NCBI GenBank assembly: GCA_965237445.1
Contig: OZ250142.1
Coordinates: forward strand, 2,852,001-2,916,000
DNA: 64,000 bases
Reading direction: 5' to 3'
Source: G963668185 sp965237445
Lineage (GTDB): Bacteria; Chloroflexota; Dehalococcoidia; Lucifugimonadales; G963668185
Part shown: positions 10,316-18,922 of the stretch, piece by piece
Layout: each line of letters starts with the position of its first letter
Numbering within the stretch: the first letter of the stretch is position 1
The notes under the pieces: model-generated
Database searches by the model: none
Told to the model about the DNA's origin: nothing
What the model saw: the letters and a program-made list of their open reading frames with translations, nothing else
Program-made: the position numbers and the translations under genes

Positions 10316-11098
10316 TTATTCCAGGTCTCGGACTATCCGGCGCATCTCTTCGACCATTCTAGGCACGGCAACCATCGGATCCTCGTGTTCTTCATACTCG
10401 ATGTTTAAGAACCCACGGTATCCAGCTCGGTGTAGCGTGCTAAGCATCCGCTCCATATCGACCGGCTCAGGGCCCGTGGGCGTCTCTACGGTCGTCTTGA
10501 CCTGCGAGGTTACAGCATACGGAACCGTCTTCGTCACCTCATCGTACGGCTGGTCGACTATGTAGCCGCCAGTGTCGAGAAGCAACTGCAGCCAGTCCGA
10601 GCCTACGGCGTTGAAGATGCGAAGGTGCCCTGCAGCGGTTTCAGTATAGTGTTGGCCGTGGTTTTCCAAGGCCAGCACCACGCCGCGCGATTCGGCAACA
10701 GGCACGCACTTCTCAAACTCCTGGACGGTCCACTTGTACGCGTCCTCAGGATCGACGCCTTCATCCAACTTGCCCGAGAACACCCGCACAGCCGGCGCAC
10801 CCAACTCCACCGAGTGGTCAACCCATTCTTTGACCATCTGCACGTGTTCGGAGCGTTTCCGAGCGTCGGGGACCGAGAACCGGTTGCCAACCGCCGTCCC
10901 GGCCACCGTGACTCCCTTCAGAAGGCAGTATCGCTTCAGGGAATGAAGGTAGGACATATCGGTCGTTGGAAAGTAATAAGACGTTAACTCAACTCCATCC
11001 AAGCCGATATCAGCAGCCAGGTCGATGAACTGCTCATAGTTCATCTCGCCGCTTGTCAAGTACCTTCTGAAGGAGTATGCACAGCAACCGATCTTCAT
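10316..11098 (-). CDS. Sugar phosphate isomerase/epimerase-family TIM-barrel protein
   Basis: A 260-residue AP-endonuclease-2/xylose-isomerase-like TIM barrel. It opens with MKIGCCAYSFRR, followed by GLDGVELTSYYFP. Probable metal/acid-base residues are the Glu in LALENHG (about 148), the Asp in LLLDTGG, the His/Lys region around VKTTVE, and the Glu in LNIEYEE near the C-terminus. The length is normal for the family, and no signal peptide is present. It is the last gene of the minus-strand cluster that begins at 20818. The family isomerises or epimerises sugars and cyclitols or acts as a dehydratase; the substrate is not predictable. A Gfo/Idh dehydrogenase next door is a common pairing in cyclitol or sugar-acid catabolism. 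Confidence 0.85.
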   Translation of the reverse strand: MKIGCCAYSFRRYLTSGEMNYEQFIDLAADIGLDGVELTSYYFPTTDMSYLHSLKRYCLLKGVTVAGTAVGNRFSVPDARKRSEHVQMVKEWVDHSVELGAPAVRVFSGKLDEGVDPEDAYKWTVQEFEKCVPVAESRGVVLALENHGQHYTETAAGHLRIFNAVGSDWLQLLLDTGGYIVDQPYDEVTKTVPYAVTSQVKTTVETPTGPEPVDMERMLSTLHRAGYRGFLNIEYEEHEDPMVAVPRMVEEMRRIVRDLE

Positions 11099-11240
11099 GA
11101 TGCAGCCTTTCAGGTGTCACTAACTCAATTGCATTCAGGGTTATCACTCAACTCACGGGCGGGATGCGCCAACCGTGGTTGTCACATTGAGCCAGGGCAT
11201 CGATGAAGGGGCGCACAGTCGAGTAAAGGAGTGTCGTTTT

Positions 11241-12428
11241 CTAGGCCAGTTGCAGATCGACACGTCGACCTGTATGAGCCGACACGTACGCAGCGTAGCA
11301 TACCTCGAGAACGTCACGGGCCAAGGCGCTGTCTGACAACGGCTGCCGACCGGTTGCTCCTACCTCGCAATGTTCCCGCATTTCATGTGGAAAGCCGTTG
11401 ATCCAGTCCTCGTCCGGGTTTGTGAATTGCCATCCCGCTGTGGTCTCCACCTTTTCGCGGATGTATTCGTTTGCGAACGCTTCCTGGTCGGCACTGTAGG
11501 CTACCACTGTATTGTTCGGGCTGAAGTTGAGTTGCAAGGCCGCCCGACCTGCATAGACAGTCATGGTATTGTTGATACCGCCGACTGCCGTGTCGGCGCC
11601 CGTGACTTGGGCCACCGTCCCATCCTCGAACCCCATTGTCAGGCTGCCCCAGTCCTCGCAGTCGGTCCAACCGGTCCTGATGTAGTGGTTCCCTTCACTT
11701 TGGAACGCAGCCGAGTGAGTGAGATTGGCCACAGTACCTACCACCCATACCGGCCGTATAGGCCGCCCAAACCGCCGCCTGCCCTCCTCAGCTTTGAGGT
11801 ACAGAGCACCGCCGACAGGGTGGCAGCCGCACTTGATCAGGCTGCCGCCACCCGCCGTGTCCCACCGCATAGCGTATGGGGAGTGAGTGCCGCTGTGAGA
11901 CTCCTCCCCCACAATCCTTAGGATCGGTGTCTCGGCGGACGCCAACAACCTGCACGCCTTCTGGATAGGAGGCGAGTACACCCAGTTCTCGTCGTAGCAA
12001 ATCCTTTTGCCAGACTCACGCTCCGCCAGTAGCATCCGGTCCGCGCTAGCAAGTGCTTGGCGCAGACAATCCTGAATGGTATGGCCGTCCCGTCCGGGTG
12101 GATTGAAGCATCCGGTCAAGGGCTTCTCCACTGCCACATGTTTATGGGCGTTCAGCGCCTGGACCACGAACTCTTCGTGGAAGCGAGTTGGGACGCAGAT
12201 GTCAACGAGATCAACTTCGGGATCGGCAAGTAATGCGTCGAGTGTCTCGTACGCTTTATCGAAGCCGTGACGGCCCGCGAACTCACGCGCGGCACCATGT
12301 CTGCGGCTGTAAACTCCAATGAGCCTAGCTAGAGGCCCGGGACCGCTTACGTAGTTCTCGGCATGGAACTTCGCAGCGAAGCCGCTTCCTACGATAGCTA
12401 TGCCAACTGTCTGTGGGGAGCCGACCAT
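11241..12428 (-). CDS. Gfo/Idh/MocA-family NAD(P)-dependent oxidoreductase
   Basis: A 395-residue protein with an N-terminal Rossmann fold (VGIAIVGSGFAAKFHAENY, residues 8-26), then DLVDICVPTRFHEEF and the family signature AVEKPLTG, whose Lys is part of the catalytic EKP motif. The C-terminal alpha/beta domain follows (CGCHPVGGALYL, GFEDGTVAQVTG). A GGAGG ribosome site lies about 12 bases upstream of ATG 12428. Cytoplasmic. Family members oxidise or reduce sugars, cyclitols or their derivatives with NAD(P). It lies between the PYROXD2-like gene and the isomerase-like gene in the same orientation, so co-transcription is likely. Confidence 0.88.
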   Translation of the reverse strand: MVGSPQTVGIAIVGSGFAAKFHAENYVSGPGPLARLIGVYSRRHGAAREFAGRHGFDKAYETLDALLADPEVDLVDICVPTRFHEEFVVQALNAHKHVAVEKPLTGCFNPPGRDGHTIQDCLRQALASADRMLLAERESGKRICYDENWVYSPPIQKACRLLASAETPILRIVGEESHSGTHSPYAMRWDTAGGGSLIKCGCHPVGGALYLKAEEGRRRFGRPIRPVWVVGTVANLTHSAAFQSEGNHYIRTGWTDCEDWGSLTMGFEDGTVAQVTGADTAVGGINNTMTVYAGRAALQLNFSPNNTVVAYSADQEAFANEYIREKVETTAGWQFTNPDEDWINGFPHEMREHCEVGATGRQPLSDSALARDVLEVCYAAYVSAHTGRRVDLQLA

Positions 12429-12491
12429 ATGGTTGACCTCCGCTTTCGTTGGTAATGCCGTACTGACGCAAGCCGTAGACGGACGCGCAAC

Positions 12492-14036
12492 CTACCGTCC
12501 GAGATCTCTAAGGATGGCCTGGGCAGCATTGTGACCCGGGGCGCCAGAGACTTCTCCGCCGGGATGAGTGCCTGCGCCGCACAGGTAGAGTCCGTCGATC
12601 TGCGTCCGGTACGGCATCCTGCCTGCCAATAGTTGGTCCGCACTGTCGTCTATGTGGTGTATGTTGCCGTTGGTAAGGCCCACTCGGTTCTCGAAATCGA
12701 GGGGCGTCTGAAGGCTCCAATCTACAATGGAGTCACGGAACCCCGGTGCGTACTCGTCGATCATGTCTATTACGAATCCGGCCGCATCCTCGCGGGCGTC
12801 GTCCCACGTACCGTCTTCGAGTGACGGAGGCTCGTACATGATCCAAGCGCAGGCGATGTGTCCGCCGCGGGGTGCGAGGGATGGGTCGAGCAGCGATGGA
12901 ATCTGGATGCTGATGAGAGGATGCCGCGACCATCGCTTGCTCTGGCAGTCGTCCCAGCTTTCGACGATGTATTCCACGGACGGCGCGATATACGGGTCCA
13001 CGACGCTTTCGCGCCGGTAACCGTCGCCAAGCCAGTGGGAGAAGTCGGGTAACTCGCTGAGCGAAGTGAAAAGGTGCAGGCTCGAAACGGTCGACTTCAT
13101 TAACCGCGCCTTGCGGGAATCTTGCGGAGCATCTTCGGGCGCGACGAGCGCTGAAAAAGTCCGCTTGGGGTCTGCGTTCGAGACGACGACTCCGGCCTGG
13201 ATCTGCGAACCATCGGACAGTTGCACTCCTGTTGCCACACCCGCGTCCACCAATACGGAATCAACTGCAGCGCCCAACCGGATCTCTACACCCATATCTT
13301 TTGCGGATGCTGCCATTGCTCTGGTGATGTTGCCCATGTTGCCGAGCGGCGTGCCCCTATCTTCCGGGCGACCGAACCGATTGCATCGTGAAATCGCCGT
13401 CCAGAGCAGGCTGCCAGGGCTGCGAGGATCGGACTCAGGCAAACCTATGAACTGGGCCCGCACGTGAGGATGCTCGAAGTGCTCATCGAGCAGGTCCAAC
13501 ACGCTCCACGTCAGAAGCTTCTCAAGTATCTCCTCAAGTCGTGTGCCACGAACATGGTGGACCAAATCAGAAACAGTGGGAGGTTCGGTCAGAAAGAACG
13601 GGTAGAAGATTGAAGGCGCGTGTTCCCAGAACTCCTCCCACTTGAAGTAAGCACTGGCGTCACGTTCCGAGATCTCTCTGATCTGGTTGGCAAAGTCGTA
13701 CGTGTCGCGAATGTGGGGTCCGCCCAAGAAAGTGCCGTCCGGGAAGGGCCTGAAACGCCGTCCGATTCCGACACCTGGTGGCGGGTCTACGATTTCGAAT
13801 CCATAGCTGTGAAGACCAAGGTCGTCTACGATCTTTCCTTGCAGCATATGGGACAGCCGTGCACACATCGGTCCGTACAGCCCCGGGAAGATTTCATCGG
13901 TCGTGCAGGCCCCACCCACCTTATCGAGCCGCTCCAGAACGAGCACCGACAGTCCGGCCTTTGCGAGATATGCTGAAGTCACAAGCCCATTATGGCCTGC
14001 CCCGATCACGACGGCATCGTACTTACGAACGGTCAT
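12492..14036 (-). CDS. PYROXD2/phytoene-desaturase-like FAD-dependent oxidoreductase
   Basis: A 514-residue flavoprotein of the phytoene-desaturase/PYROXD2 superfamily. The FAD-binding dinucleotide fold is at residues 8-36 (VVIGAGHNGLVTSAYLAKAG, then LVLERLDKVGG). A second characteristic stretch is GVVVSNADPKRTF near residue 285, and the C-terminal FAD motif is YLCGAGTHPGGEVSGAPGHN. Length and motifs look intact, with a GGGAG site before ATG 14036. Substrates of bacterial relatives are mostly unknown, so carotenoid synthesis should not be assumed because no other carotenoid gene is nearby. A closely related but frameshifted copy lies at 50946-52516. Only 10 bp separate it from the upstream amidohydrolase gene. 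Confidence 0.88.
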   Translation of the reverse strand: MTVRKYDAVVIGAGHNGLVTSAYLAKAGLSVLVLERLDKVGGACTTDEIFPGLYGPMCARLSHMLQGKIVDDLGLHSYGFEIVDPPPGVGIGRRFRPFPDGTFLGGPHIRDTYDFANQIREISERDASAYFKWEEFWEHAPSIFYPFFLTEPPTVSDLVHHVRGTRLEEILEKLLTWSVLDLLDEHFEHPHVRAQFIGLPESDPRSPGSLLWTAISRCNRFGRPEDRGTPLGNMGNITRAMAASAKDMGVEIRLGAAVDSVLVDAGVATGVQLSDGSQIQAGVVVSNADPKRTFSALVAPEDAPQDSRKARLMKSTVSSLHLFTSLSELPDFSHWLGDGYRRESVVDPYIAPSVEYIVESWDDCQSKRWSRHPLISIQIPSLLDPSLAPRGGHIACAWIMYEPPSLEDGTWDDAREDAAGFVIDMIDEYAPGFRDSIVDWSLQTPLDFENRVGLTNGNIHHIDDSADQLLAGRMPYRTQIDGLYLCGAGTHPGGEVSGAPGHNAAQAILRDLGR

Positions 14037-14046
14037 CTACGACTCC

Positions 14047-14790
14047 CTAGAGTCCGATCAACAGGGCGAGGCTGCCGCTGAGTATCATCTCGAGGTCACC
14101 CTCGGCGAATCCGGCCATCTTCAGCCGGTTGACTTCGGATCTGGCGTAGAAACCGGCCTGTTCGGGCGATGGGTGAGGACCATCGGTACCAAAAACGACC
14201 TTAGCGGCACCCAGCTGGTCGATTGCGTCGGCGATCTTCCATATCAGCGGCACGCCGCTGATATCCAAGTAAACATTGTCGTGACTTCCTGCCGCGTCAA
14301 TGAAAGCTTGGTCAAGGTCTTGGTCGACGCAGTTGTACCGGCCCATGTGGGCCACCAGGATTTTGGTGCGTGGAAACACGGACGCCATTCGGTCAAGATC
14401 CTCGACCTCTCCCTTGAAATCGATCAGGCACGTTACGTCTAGGCGGCCGGCGAGGTCCAGGATTGGGTCAGTCACGTATTCGGCCATAGTGACCTCGCCC
14501 TTGTGCATCTTGATGCCCTTGAAACCCATGTTTGAGATCGCATGTTCAAGTTCGCTCAGGATGGGGCGCTCGGCGCTCGGCAGACCGTAGGCAAAGGGAA
14601 TCAGACGATCCGGGTACTCGGCTACCGCATCCTGTGCCATGCGGATCGACCGCTGCGTAGTGGTCATCATGGCGAAGACCACTGACTTGTCAATGCCCGC
14701 CTCGTCCATCACGTCAATGATCTGTCCGGCGGTGTACTCGCTGCCCTCTTTGTCGCCGTGCTTTAAGTGTACGTGGCAATCGATAATCAT
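14047..14790 (-). CDS. Amidohydrolase-2 family metal-dependent hydrolase
   Basis: A 247-residue TIM-barrel hydrolase. Metal ligands typical of the family are visible: the HxH pair in MIIDCHVHL at the N-terminus, the His in LVAHMGRYN, and the Asp in VFGTDGPHPSP near the C-terminus. Family members hydrolyse lactones or amides or decarboxylate aromatic or amino-sugar acids. It sits inside the minus-strand cluster between a DegT-family gene and a FAD oxidoreductase, which fits a late step in degradation of a ring or amide intermediate. The ribosome site before ATG 14790 is weak. The exact substrate is unknown. Confidence 0.85.
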   Translation of the reverse strand: MIIDCHVHLKHGDKEGSEYTAGQIIDVMDEAGIDKSVVFAMMTTTQRSIRMAQDAVAEYPDRLIPFAYGLPSAERPILSELEHAISNMGFKGIKMHKGEVTMAEYVTDPILDLAGRLDVTCLIDFKGEVEDLDRMASVFPRTKILVAHMGRYNCVDQDLDQAFIDAAGSHDNVYLDISGVPLIWKIADAIDQLGAAKVVFGTDGPHPSPEQAGFYARSEVNRLKMAGFAEGDLEMILSGSLALLIGL

Positions 14791-14829
14791 AAGGGTCTAA
14801 TTGCTCCTCGAGTTGCATTCACGTGCGGA

Positions 14830-16110
14830 TTATCGGAGTTCGGGTTTGAGATATGCGTGTTCCACCTTCTTGATCGCCGCAAGAATATCCGCCACCTCCT
14901 GATCCCCCCAGCTTTCGTGCAGGGTCATGCGGAAGTGTGTTGCCATGGCCTCGCGGGCGTTCGGCGTCAGGAATTCCCGATCAGGGTCACCTTTGTACAC
15001 GGGACTCGCCCACGGGTAGCCACTGGTGCCGAACACGCTTCGCTCTCTGAACCAGTCGTAGTCGTGAGGCATGATGTAGTAAGGAATGGCCCTCGGCCCC
15101 TCGGCGGTGATGGCGTCGGCGAAAGCATCCTTGCCGCAGTCCAGCTTTTCCACATGTACACGTGCCCGCCAGTACCAATGAGAGGACTCGGCGCCGGGCA
15201 GTTGCGAAGGGTTAGAAACCGACTGGACGCCCAGTTCATGCAACCCCTCTTCGAGCTTCTGGACCAAGGTCTGCCGCTTCGCGACGAAATCAGGCAATCT
15301 TCTGAGCTGGACTCGGCCAATAGCAGCCGCCATGTCGTTCAGATTCAAGTTCAATGAGGCAGTTACGTTGGTCGAGCCTTCAGGCAGGCCAAACGGTTTG
15401 CCCCTGTCAGAGGCCCGGCGCGACTTCCAGTAGAGACTTTCGTTCTTGGTGTAAACCAGGCCGCCCTGGCCTCCGGTACTCATGTGCTTGCCGAACATGG
15501 TCGAGAAGGTGGCCATATCGCCGAAGCTGCCGACGTACTTGCCGTTAAGCTTTGCGGCGTGAGACTGCGCGCAGTCCTCGATCACCGGGATTCGTCGGCG
15601 GCTTGCCACCTCGATTATGCCCTCGATGTCTGCAGGATCGCCATTCATATGAGCGATCACGATTGCGCTGGTGTGCGGCGAAATCAACTCTTCGACCTGC
15701 TCCGGCCCCACGTTGAAAGAGCCCGGCTCTGTGTCAGCGATCATGGGTATGCAGTTCATCAACGCTACCGGCATCACTCCGCCGGGATCGGTGATCGGAC
15801 TTACGATGACCTCAGTGAAAGGTTCGATCTCCAACGCCCGCAGGGCCACGTATACGGCCGTTGTGCCCGAACTGACGGCATCCACGAAACCGCCGCCCAT
15901 GAAATCACCAAACTCCTCACAGAAAGTCATCTCGGCGTGGCCGTTGTACCCGGGGGCCGCGCCAGTCCGAATGGCTTCGTCGAACATGGCGTTGACGGCG
16001 GCCTTTTCCTCCGGTCCCAGATTGGATCGCTCCGGAAACGGCTCTGATCGGACAGGCGTGCCGCCGTTTATGGCCAAGGCCGTCAACGAGACTTGACGTG
16101 AATCTGACAT
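14830..16110 (-). CDS. DegT/DnrJ/EryC1/StrS-family PLP-dependent aminotransferase
   Basis: A 426-residue fold-type I PLP enzyme. GTTAVYVALRAL binds the phosphate, VIEDCAQSHAAK carries the cofactor-stacking Asp, and the STMFGKHMSTGGQGG segment carries the likely Schiff-base Lys. The start at ATG 16110 is preferred over upstream in-frame starts because GGAAGGAG lies at the right distance before it and homology starts there (LAINGGTPVRSEPFPE). The family transaminates keto-sugars; some members act in catabolic or antibiotic routes. Here it sits among dehydrogenase and hydrolase genes rather than sugar-nucleotide genes, so a catabolic transamination is as likely as amino-sugar synthesis. Confidence 0.87.
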   Translation of the reverse strand: MSDSRQVSLTALAINGGTPVRSEPFPERSNLGPEEKAAVNAMFDEAIRTGAAPGYNGHAEMTFCEEFGDFMGGGFVDAVSSGTTAVYVALRALEIEPFTEVIVSPITDPGGVMPVALMNCIPMIADTEPGSFNVGPEQVEELISPHTSAIVIAHMNGDPADIEGIIEVASRRRIPVIEDCAQSHAAKLNGKYVGSFGDMATFSTMFGKHMSTGGQGGLVYTKNESLYWKSRRASDRGKPFGLPEGSTNVTASLNLNLNDMAAAIGRVQLRRLPDFVAKRQTLVQKLEEGLHELGVQSVSNPSQLPGAESSHWYWRARVHVEKLDCGKDAFADAITAEGPRAIPYYIMPHDYDWFRERSVFGTSGYPWASPVYKGDPDREFLTPNAREAMATHFRMTLHESWGDQEVADILAAIKKVEHAYLKPELR

Positions 16111-16148
16111 AGGGATTTGCTCCTTCCGATTCGCAGAACCGTTTCGAG

Positions 16149-17060
16149 CTACGCCCGAGTATCCATCGTCACCTTTGCCAGCGCTTCGATATGTTCCGGT
16201 GCCGCGCCGCAGCATCCGCCTACGATCTGCGCTCCCAGATCGATCCACTCGCGGCCGAAGCGGGCGTACTGCTCGGGCCCGTACCGGACGTCTTGCTCCC
16301 AAGTTTCCCACGACCCGGCATCTTTGGCGCTGTAGTATCCCACGTTGGCGTAGGCTCCGGTAGGACCGCTCCACACCTGCCGCAGGTTTCGCAGCGCTGA
16401 CGACAGACGTTCTGGCGGATGGCACATTGGCAAGATAGCGTCCACAGGCCGGCCTTGGAGCGCCTCGATCAACTTATGGAAGGTCTCGCCGGATGAGAGG
16501 TGTCCATCCTCCGTAGGATGCCGGACGCCCAGCCAGATGGGCAGGCCGAGACCTGCGCATGCGTCGACGGCTTCAATGCTCTTCTGTACGTCTCCCACGT
16601 ACTCAGGAAGCAGTATGTCCACGCCGCACTCGGCCAGCGTCTCTGCCACCTCCCGAAATGTCAGAGCGGTGTCGCCCCGCTCTGGCGGGGCGAACCCGGC
16701 CGCTACGTAAGCATCTGTATTCACGCGGTCTCTGGCAATGACCGCATTTTCGGCGCCGGCACGCGCATACTCACGCCATCTTTCACCAAGCCCGGCGAAT
16801 CCTAGGTGTACTCGGTTTGTCCAGAAATTATTCGATATGATCACGTCTGCCCCTAGTCGCAGGTAGTCCTCGTGTACCTGCTGTACGACGTTAGGGGCCG
16901 TGATGTTTGCGGTGGCTGACCATGCGCCGTGCGTCATCCGGTCCTCGGGTGTGCCTTCGTGGACATCTATACCGCGCTTGTGCAACTCAGAGCCAGTCGC
17001 ACCGTCCATCAACAGAATCTCGCCGCTGCCGAGTCTCGACATCACGTTGGGTCTGCTCAT
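16149..17060 (-). CDS. Homocysteine S-methyltransferase family protein (type A)
   Basis: A 303-residue protein of the homocysteine S-methyltransferase (BHMT/MetH N-terminal) TIM-barrel family. It starts SRPNVMSRLGSGEILLMDGA and has ADVIISNNFWTNR, a candidate zinc Cys in PMCHPPE, and the paired zinc cysteines in VGGCCG (about 283-284). AGGAGA precedes ATG 17060; an upstream in-frame ATG at 17084 lacks this support. The family moves a methyl group from betaine-, methylmethionine- or folate-type donors to homocysteine. No cobalamin-binding domain is present. It lies directly downstream of a DadA-like FAD enzyme, suggesting successive demethylation steps (inference). Closest paralogues in the window are at 37267 and 59128. 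Confidence 0.87.
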   Translation of the reverse strand: MSRPNVMSRLGSGEILLMDGATGSELHKRGIDVHEGTPEDRMTHGAWSATANITAPNVVQQVHEDYLRLGADVIISNNFWTNRVHLGFAGLGERWREYARAGAENAVIARDRVNTDAYVAAGFAPPERGDTALTFREVAETLAECGVDILLPEYVGDVQKSIEAVDACAGLGLPIWLGVRHPTEDGHLSSGETFHKLIEALQGRPVDAILPMCHPPERLSSALRNLRQVWSGPTGAYANVGYYSAKDAGSWETWEQDVRYGPEQYARFGREWIDLGAQIVGGCCGAAPEHIEALAKVTMDTRA

Positions 17061-17105
17061 CCTGTCTCCTTCGGATTCGCGCAATTACCTATCCAATCGC
17101 GCCTG

Positions 17106-18269
17106 TCAGGCCCAGGTAGAACCGGCCGTCCATTCCGGCTCAAGGTACCATTTAGGGTCGACGTCTTTGAACCGCGACGCCCGCAAGCCGTCGATCGGGA
17201 CGGAAGCCTCTCCGTGCAGCACAAGCTCGCTGATCACTTTGCCGCTGGCCGGAGACAGGCAGAACCCGTCCGCCGACATGGTGGCTATCACGAGGTTGTT
17301 GGGTTCGGCGGGCACGTCTATGATCGGCGACATATCAGGAGCCTGCTCCACGACGCAGGCCCAACTACGCAGAACCCGAAGGCCACCGGCACGCGCGAAC
17401 AGTTCATTGAGCCTCCGCGCAATGTTGCGGATCACTGGAGTGTTGGGCTTCTCAGGAGTGTCAAGGTCGACTGTAACCCACTCGTGGGGTCCCCCGCCGT
17501 AGGCCAGGTTACCCCGCAGTGTCTGCCTCCCGTACAAGCCGTTTCCGAATATGCCCCGGTGCATCAATGGCGGTATCGGCTCTGTGACTATGATCTCTAC
17601 GCGGCCGGGCGCCACCGGGATGTGCACGCCGGCCAACTCCGCGACAAGACCCGTCTGCGGTCCGCAAGCCAATACGAAGAATTCACCCTCGATGGTACCG
17701 CGGTTTGTCTGGACAGAAGTGATCCGTCCGCGAGTGACAATCGCGTCTGTAACTTGGGTATTCTGATAGATGCGCCCGCCGAGATCCAATAGCGCCCATG
17801 TGTACGCCTGCACGGTTCTCTGAGGATTCGCCTGGATATGATCACGGCGCCAGGCGCCTCCGAAGTTGTCAGGCGACACCAGGGGCACCATGTCCTCAAC
17901 CTGCTGGCTGTCCAGCATGTCGATTGTCACGCCCAACCGGGCCAGTCTCTCTCGCTGCAGCTCCAGGCTATCGATCTCGTCCCGCGTCAGCGCCACGTTG
18001 ATCAGGCCGGGGATGTACTCGGTTGGATAGCCGAGTTCTTCGTCCATAACCGGCCACAGTTCCATGGACAGAGCGGACAGAGCGAAGGACGCCCGCTCGT
18101 TGATGCGGTAGCCTCCCATACCGCCGTTGCGACTGGAGGCCTCGGCCCCAACTACTCCCTTCTCCACCACTAACACGTCTACGCTTTCCTTGGCCAGCCA
18201 TCGCGCGGCGCTGAGGCCGGTTACGCCTCCACCGATGACAACGACATCCGCTCTGTCTATAGAGGCCAC
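17106..18269 (-). CDS. DadA/sarcosine-oxidase-like FAD-dependent oxidoreductase
   Basis: A 387-residue flavoprotein of the D-amino-acid-oxidase (DAO) superfamily. The FAD dinucleotide fold is at residues 8-38 (VVVIGGGVTGLSAARWLA, VVEKG), followed by ASSRNGG, the substrate-domain stretch VAPGRVEIIVTEP, and the C-terminal FAD loop ATMSADGFCLSPASGKV. It appears intact. Family members oxidise secondary or tertiary amino groups (sarcosine, dimethylglycine, D-amino acids). Its place between a cupredoxin gene and a homocysteine methyltransferase suggests an N-methyl compound as substrate; this is inference. Two broken paralogues are at 30635 and 41906. Confidence 0.87.
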   Translation of the reverse strand: MASIDRADVVVIGGGVTGLSAARWLAKESVDVLVVEKGVVGAEASSRNGGMGGYRINERASFALSALSMELWPVMDEELGYPTEYIPGLINVALTRDEIDSLELQRERLARLGVTIDMLDSQQVEDMVPLVSPDNFGGAWRRDHIQANPQRTVQAYTWALLDLGGRIYQNTQVTDAIVTRGRITSVQTNRGTIEGEFFVLACGPQTGLVAELAGVHIPVAPGRVEIIVTEPIPPLMHRGIFGNGLYGRQTLRGNLAYGGGPHEWVTVDLDTPEKPNTPVIRNIARRLNELFARAGGLRVLRSWACVVEQAPDMSPIIDVPAEPNNLVIATMSADGFCLSPASGKVISELVLHGEASVPIDGLRASRFKDVDPKWYLEPEWTAGSTWA

Positions 18270-18333
18270 GAAATTGTGTTTCTTTCTGAACTCTCGCGCC
18301 GAGTTCCGTGCGGTCTGTTGGGAGCCATCCTGT

Positions 18334-18837
18334 TCACGACGCGGTCTCCTTTGGCACCACGGTGATGGTGCCGGTCATCCAAGGATGAGGAAGGCACAGG
18401 AACTCGTAAATTCCGGGCTCGTCGAAGGTCACCCAGATTGTCTTGCTCCGATTTGGCACCAAGACGCTCATGCCCACCTTTGGAATTGTGAAGGTGTGGT
18501 ACCAATAACCGTAGGGGGCTACCTCTCCCCTGAGGACGAACCGGACTGTGTCGCCTTCAGTGAACGTGAACTCGTCGGGTGTGAATCGATACTCGCCGGA
18601 CTGAGTATCCGTGGTGATCCAGACACGTTCGTAGCCCTTCTGTCTGGCCGCAACAGCTGTTGCCTCGTGGGGCGGCAACGGCGTAGCTGTCAATTCGGTA
18701 ATTGCTGCGACCGTTTCTGGATTGTTACAACAAATGAGGAGGACTGCCATGATGAGGACCGCTACAATCCCGATGGCAGTATATCCTCGGGCATCGCAGA
18801 TTCGTCTACGACTCTTCACGCCCTGAGCCTCGTCCAA
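18334..18837 (-). CDS. Membrane-anchored cupredoxin-domain protein
   Basis: A 167-residue protein with one N-terminal hydrophobic segment (about 22-37, VAVLIMAVLLICC), possibly a lipobox or signal-anchor, then a plastocyanin-like domain. A type-1 copper site is complete by motif: the His in YWYHTF, then FLCLPHPWM supplying Cys, His and Met in C-x2-H-x2-M spacing. It would sit outside the membrane and carry electrons. It follows a solute-binding lipoprotein gene and precedes a FAD oxidoreductase gene on the same strand, so it may accept electrons from an extracytoplasmic oxidation or link to a respiratory oxidase. The partner is unknown. Confidence 0.83.
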   Translation of the reverse strand: MDEAQGVKSRRRICDARGYTAIGIVAVLIMAVLLICCNNPETVAAITELTATPLPPHEATAVAARQKGYERVWITTDTQSGEYRFTPDEFTFTEGDTVRFVLRGEVAPYGYWYHTFTIPKVGMSVLVPNRSKTIWVTFDEPGIYEFLCLPHPWMTGTITVVPKETAS

Positions 18838-18922
18838 GCAGTCTAGTCGACCAAGTAACGGGGAGGCCTACAGGTCGAGACCTCCCCAGAACCTGTCTAT
18901 GCGCCGCCTCGGCCCAGAAATG

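Noticed and set aside
12492..14036. Carotenoid biosynthesis gene
   Set aside because: Motifs fit PYROXD2-like flavoproteins and no phytoene synthase, cyclase or prenyltransferase is nearby.
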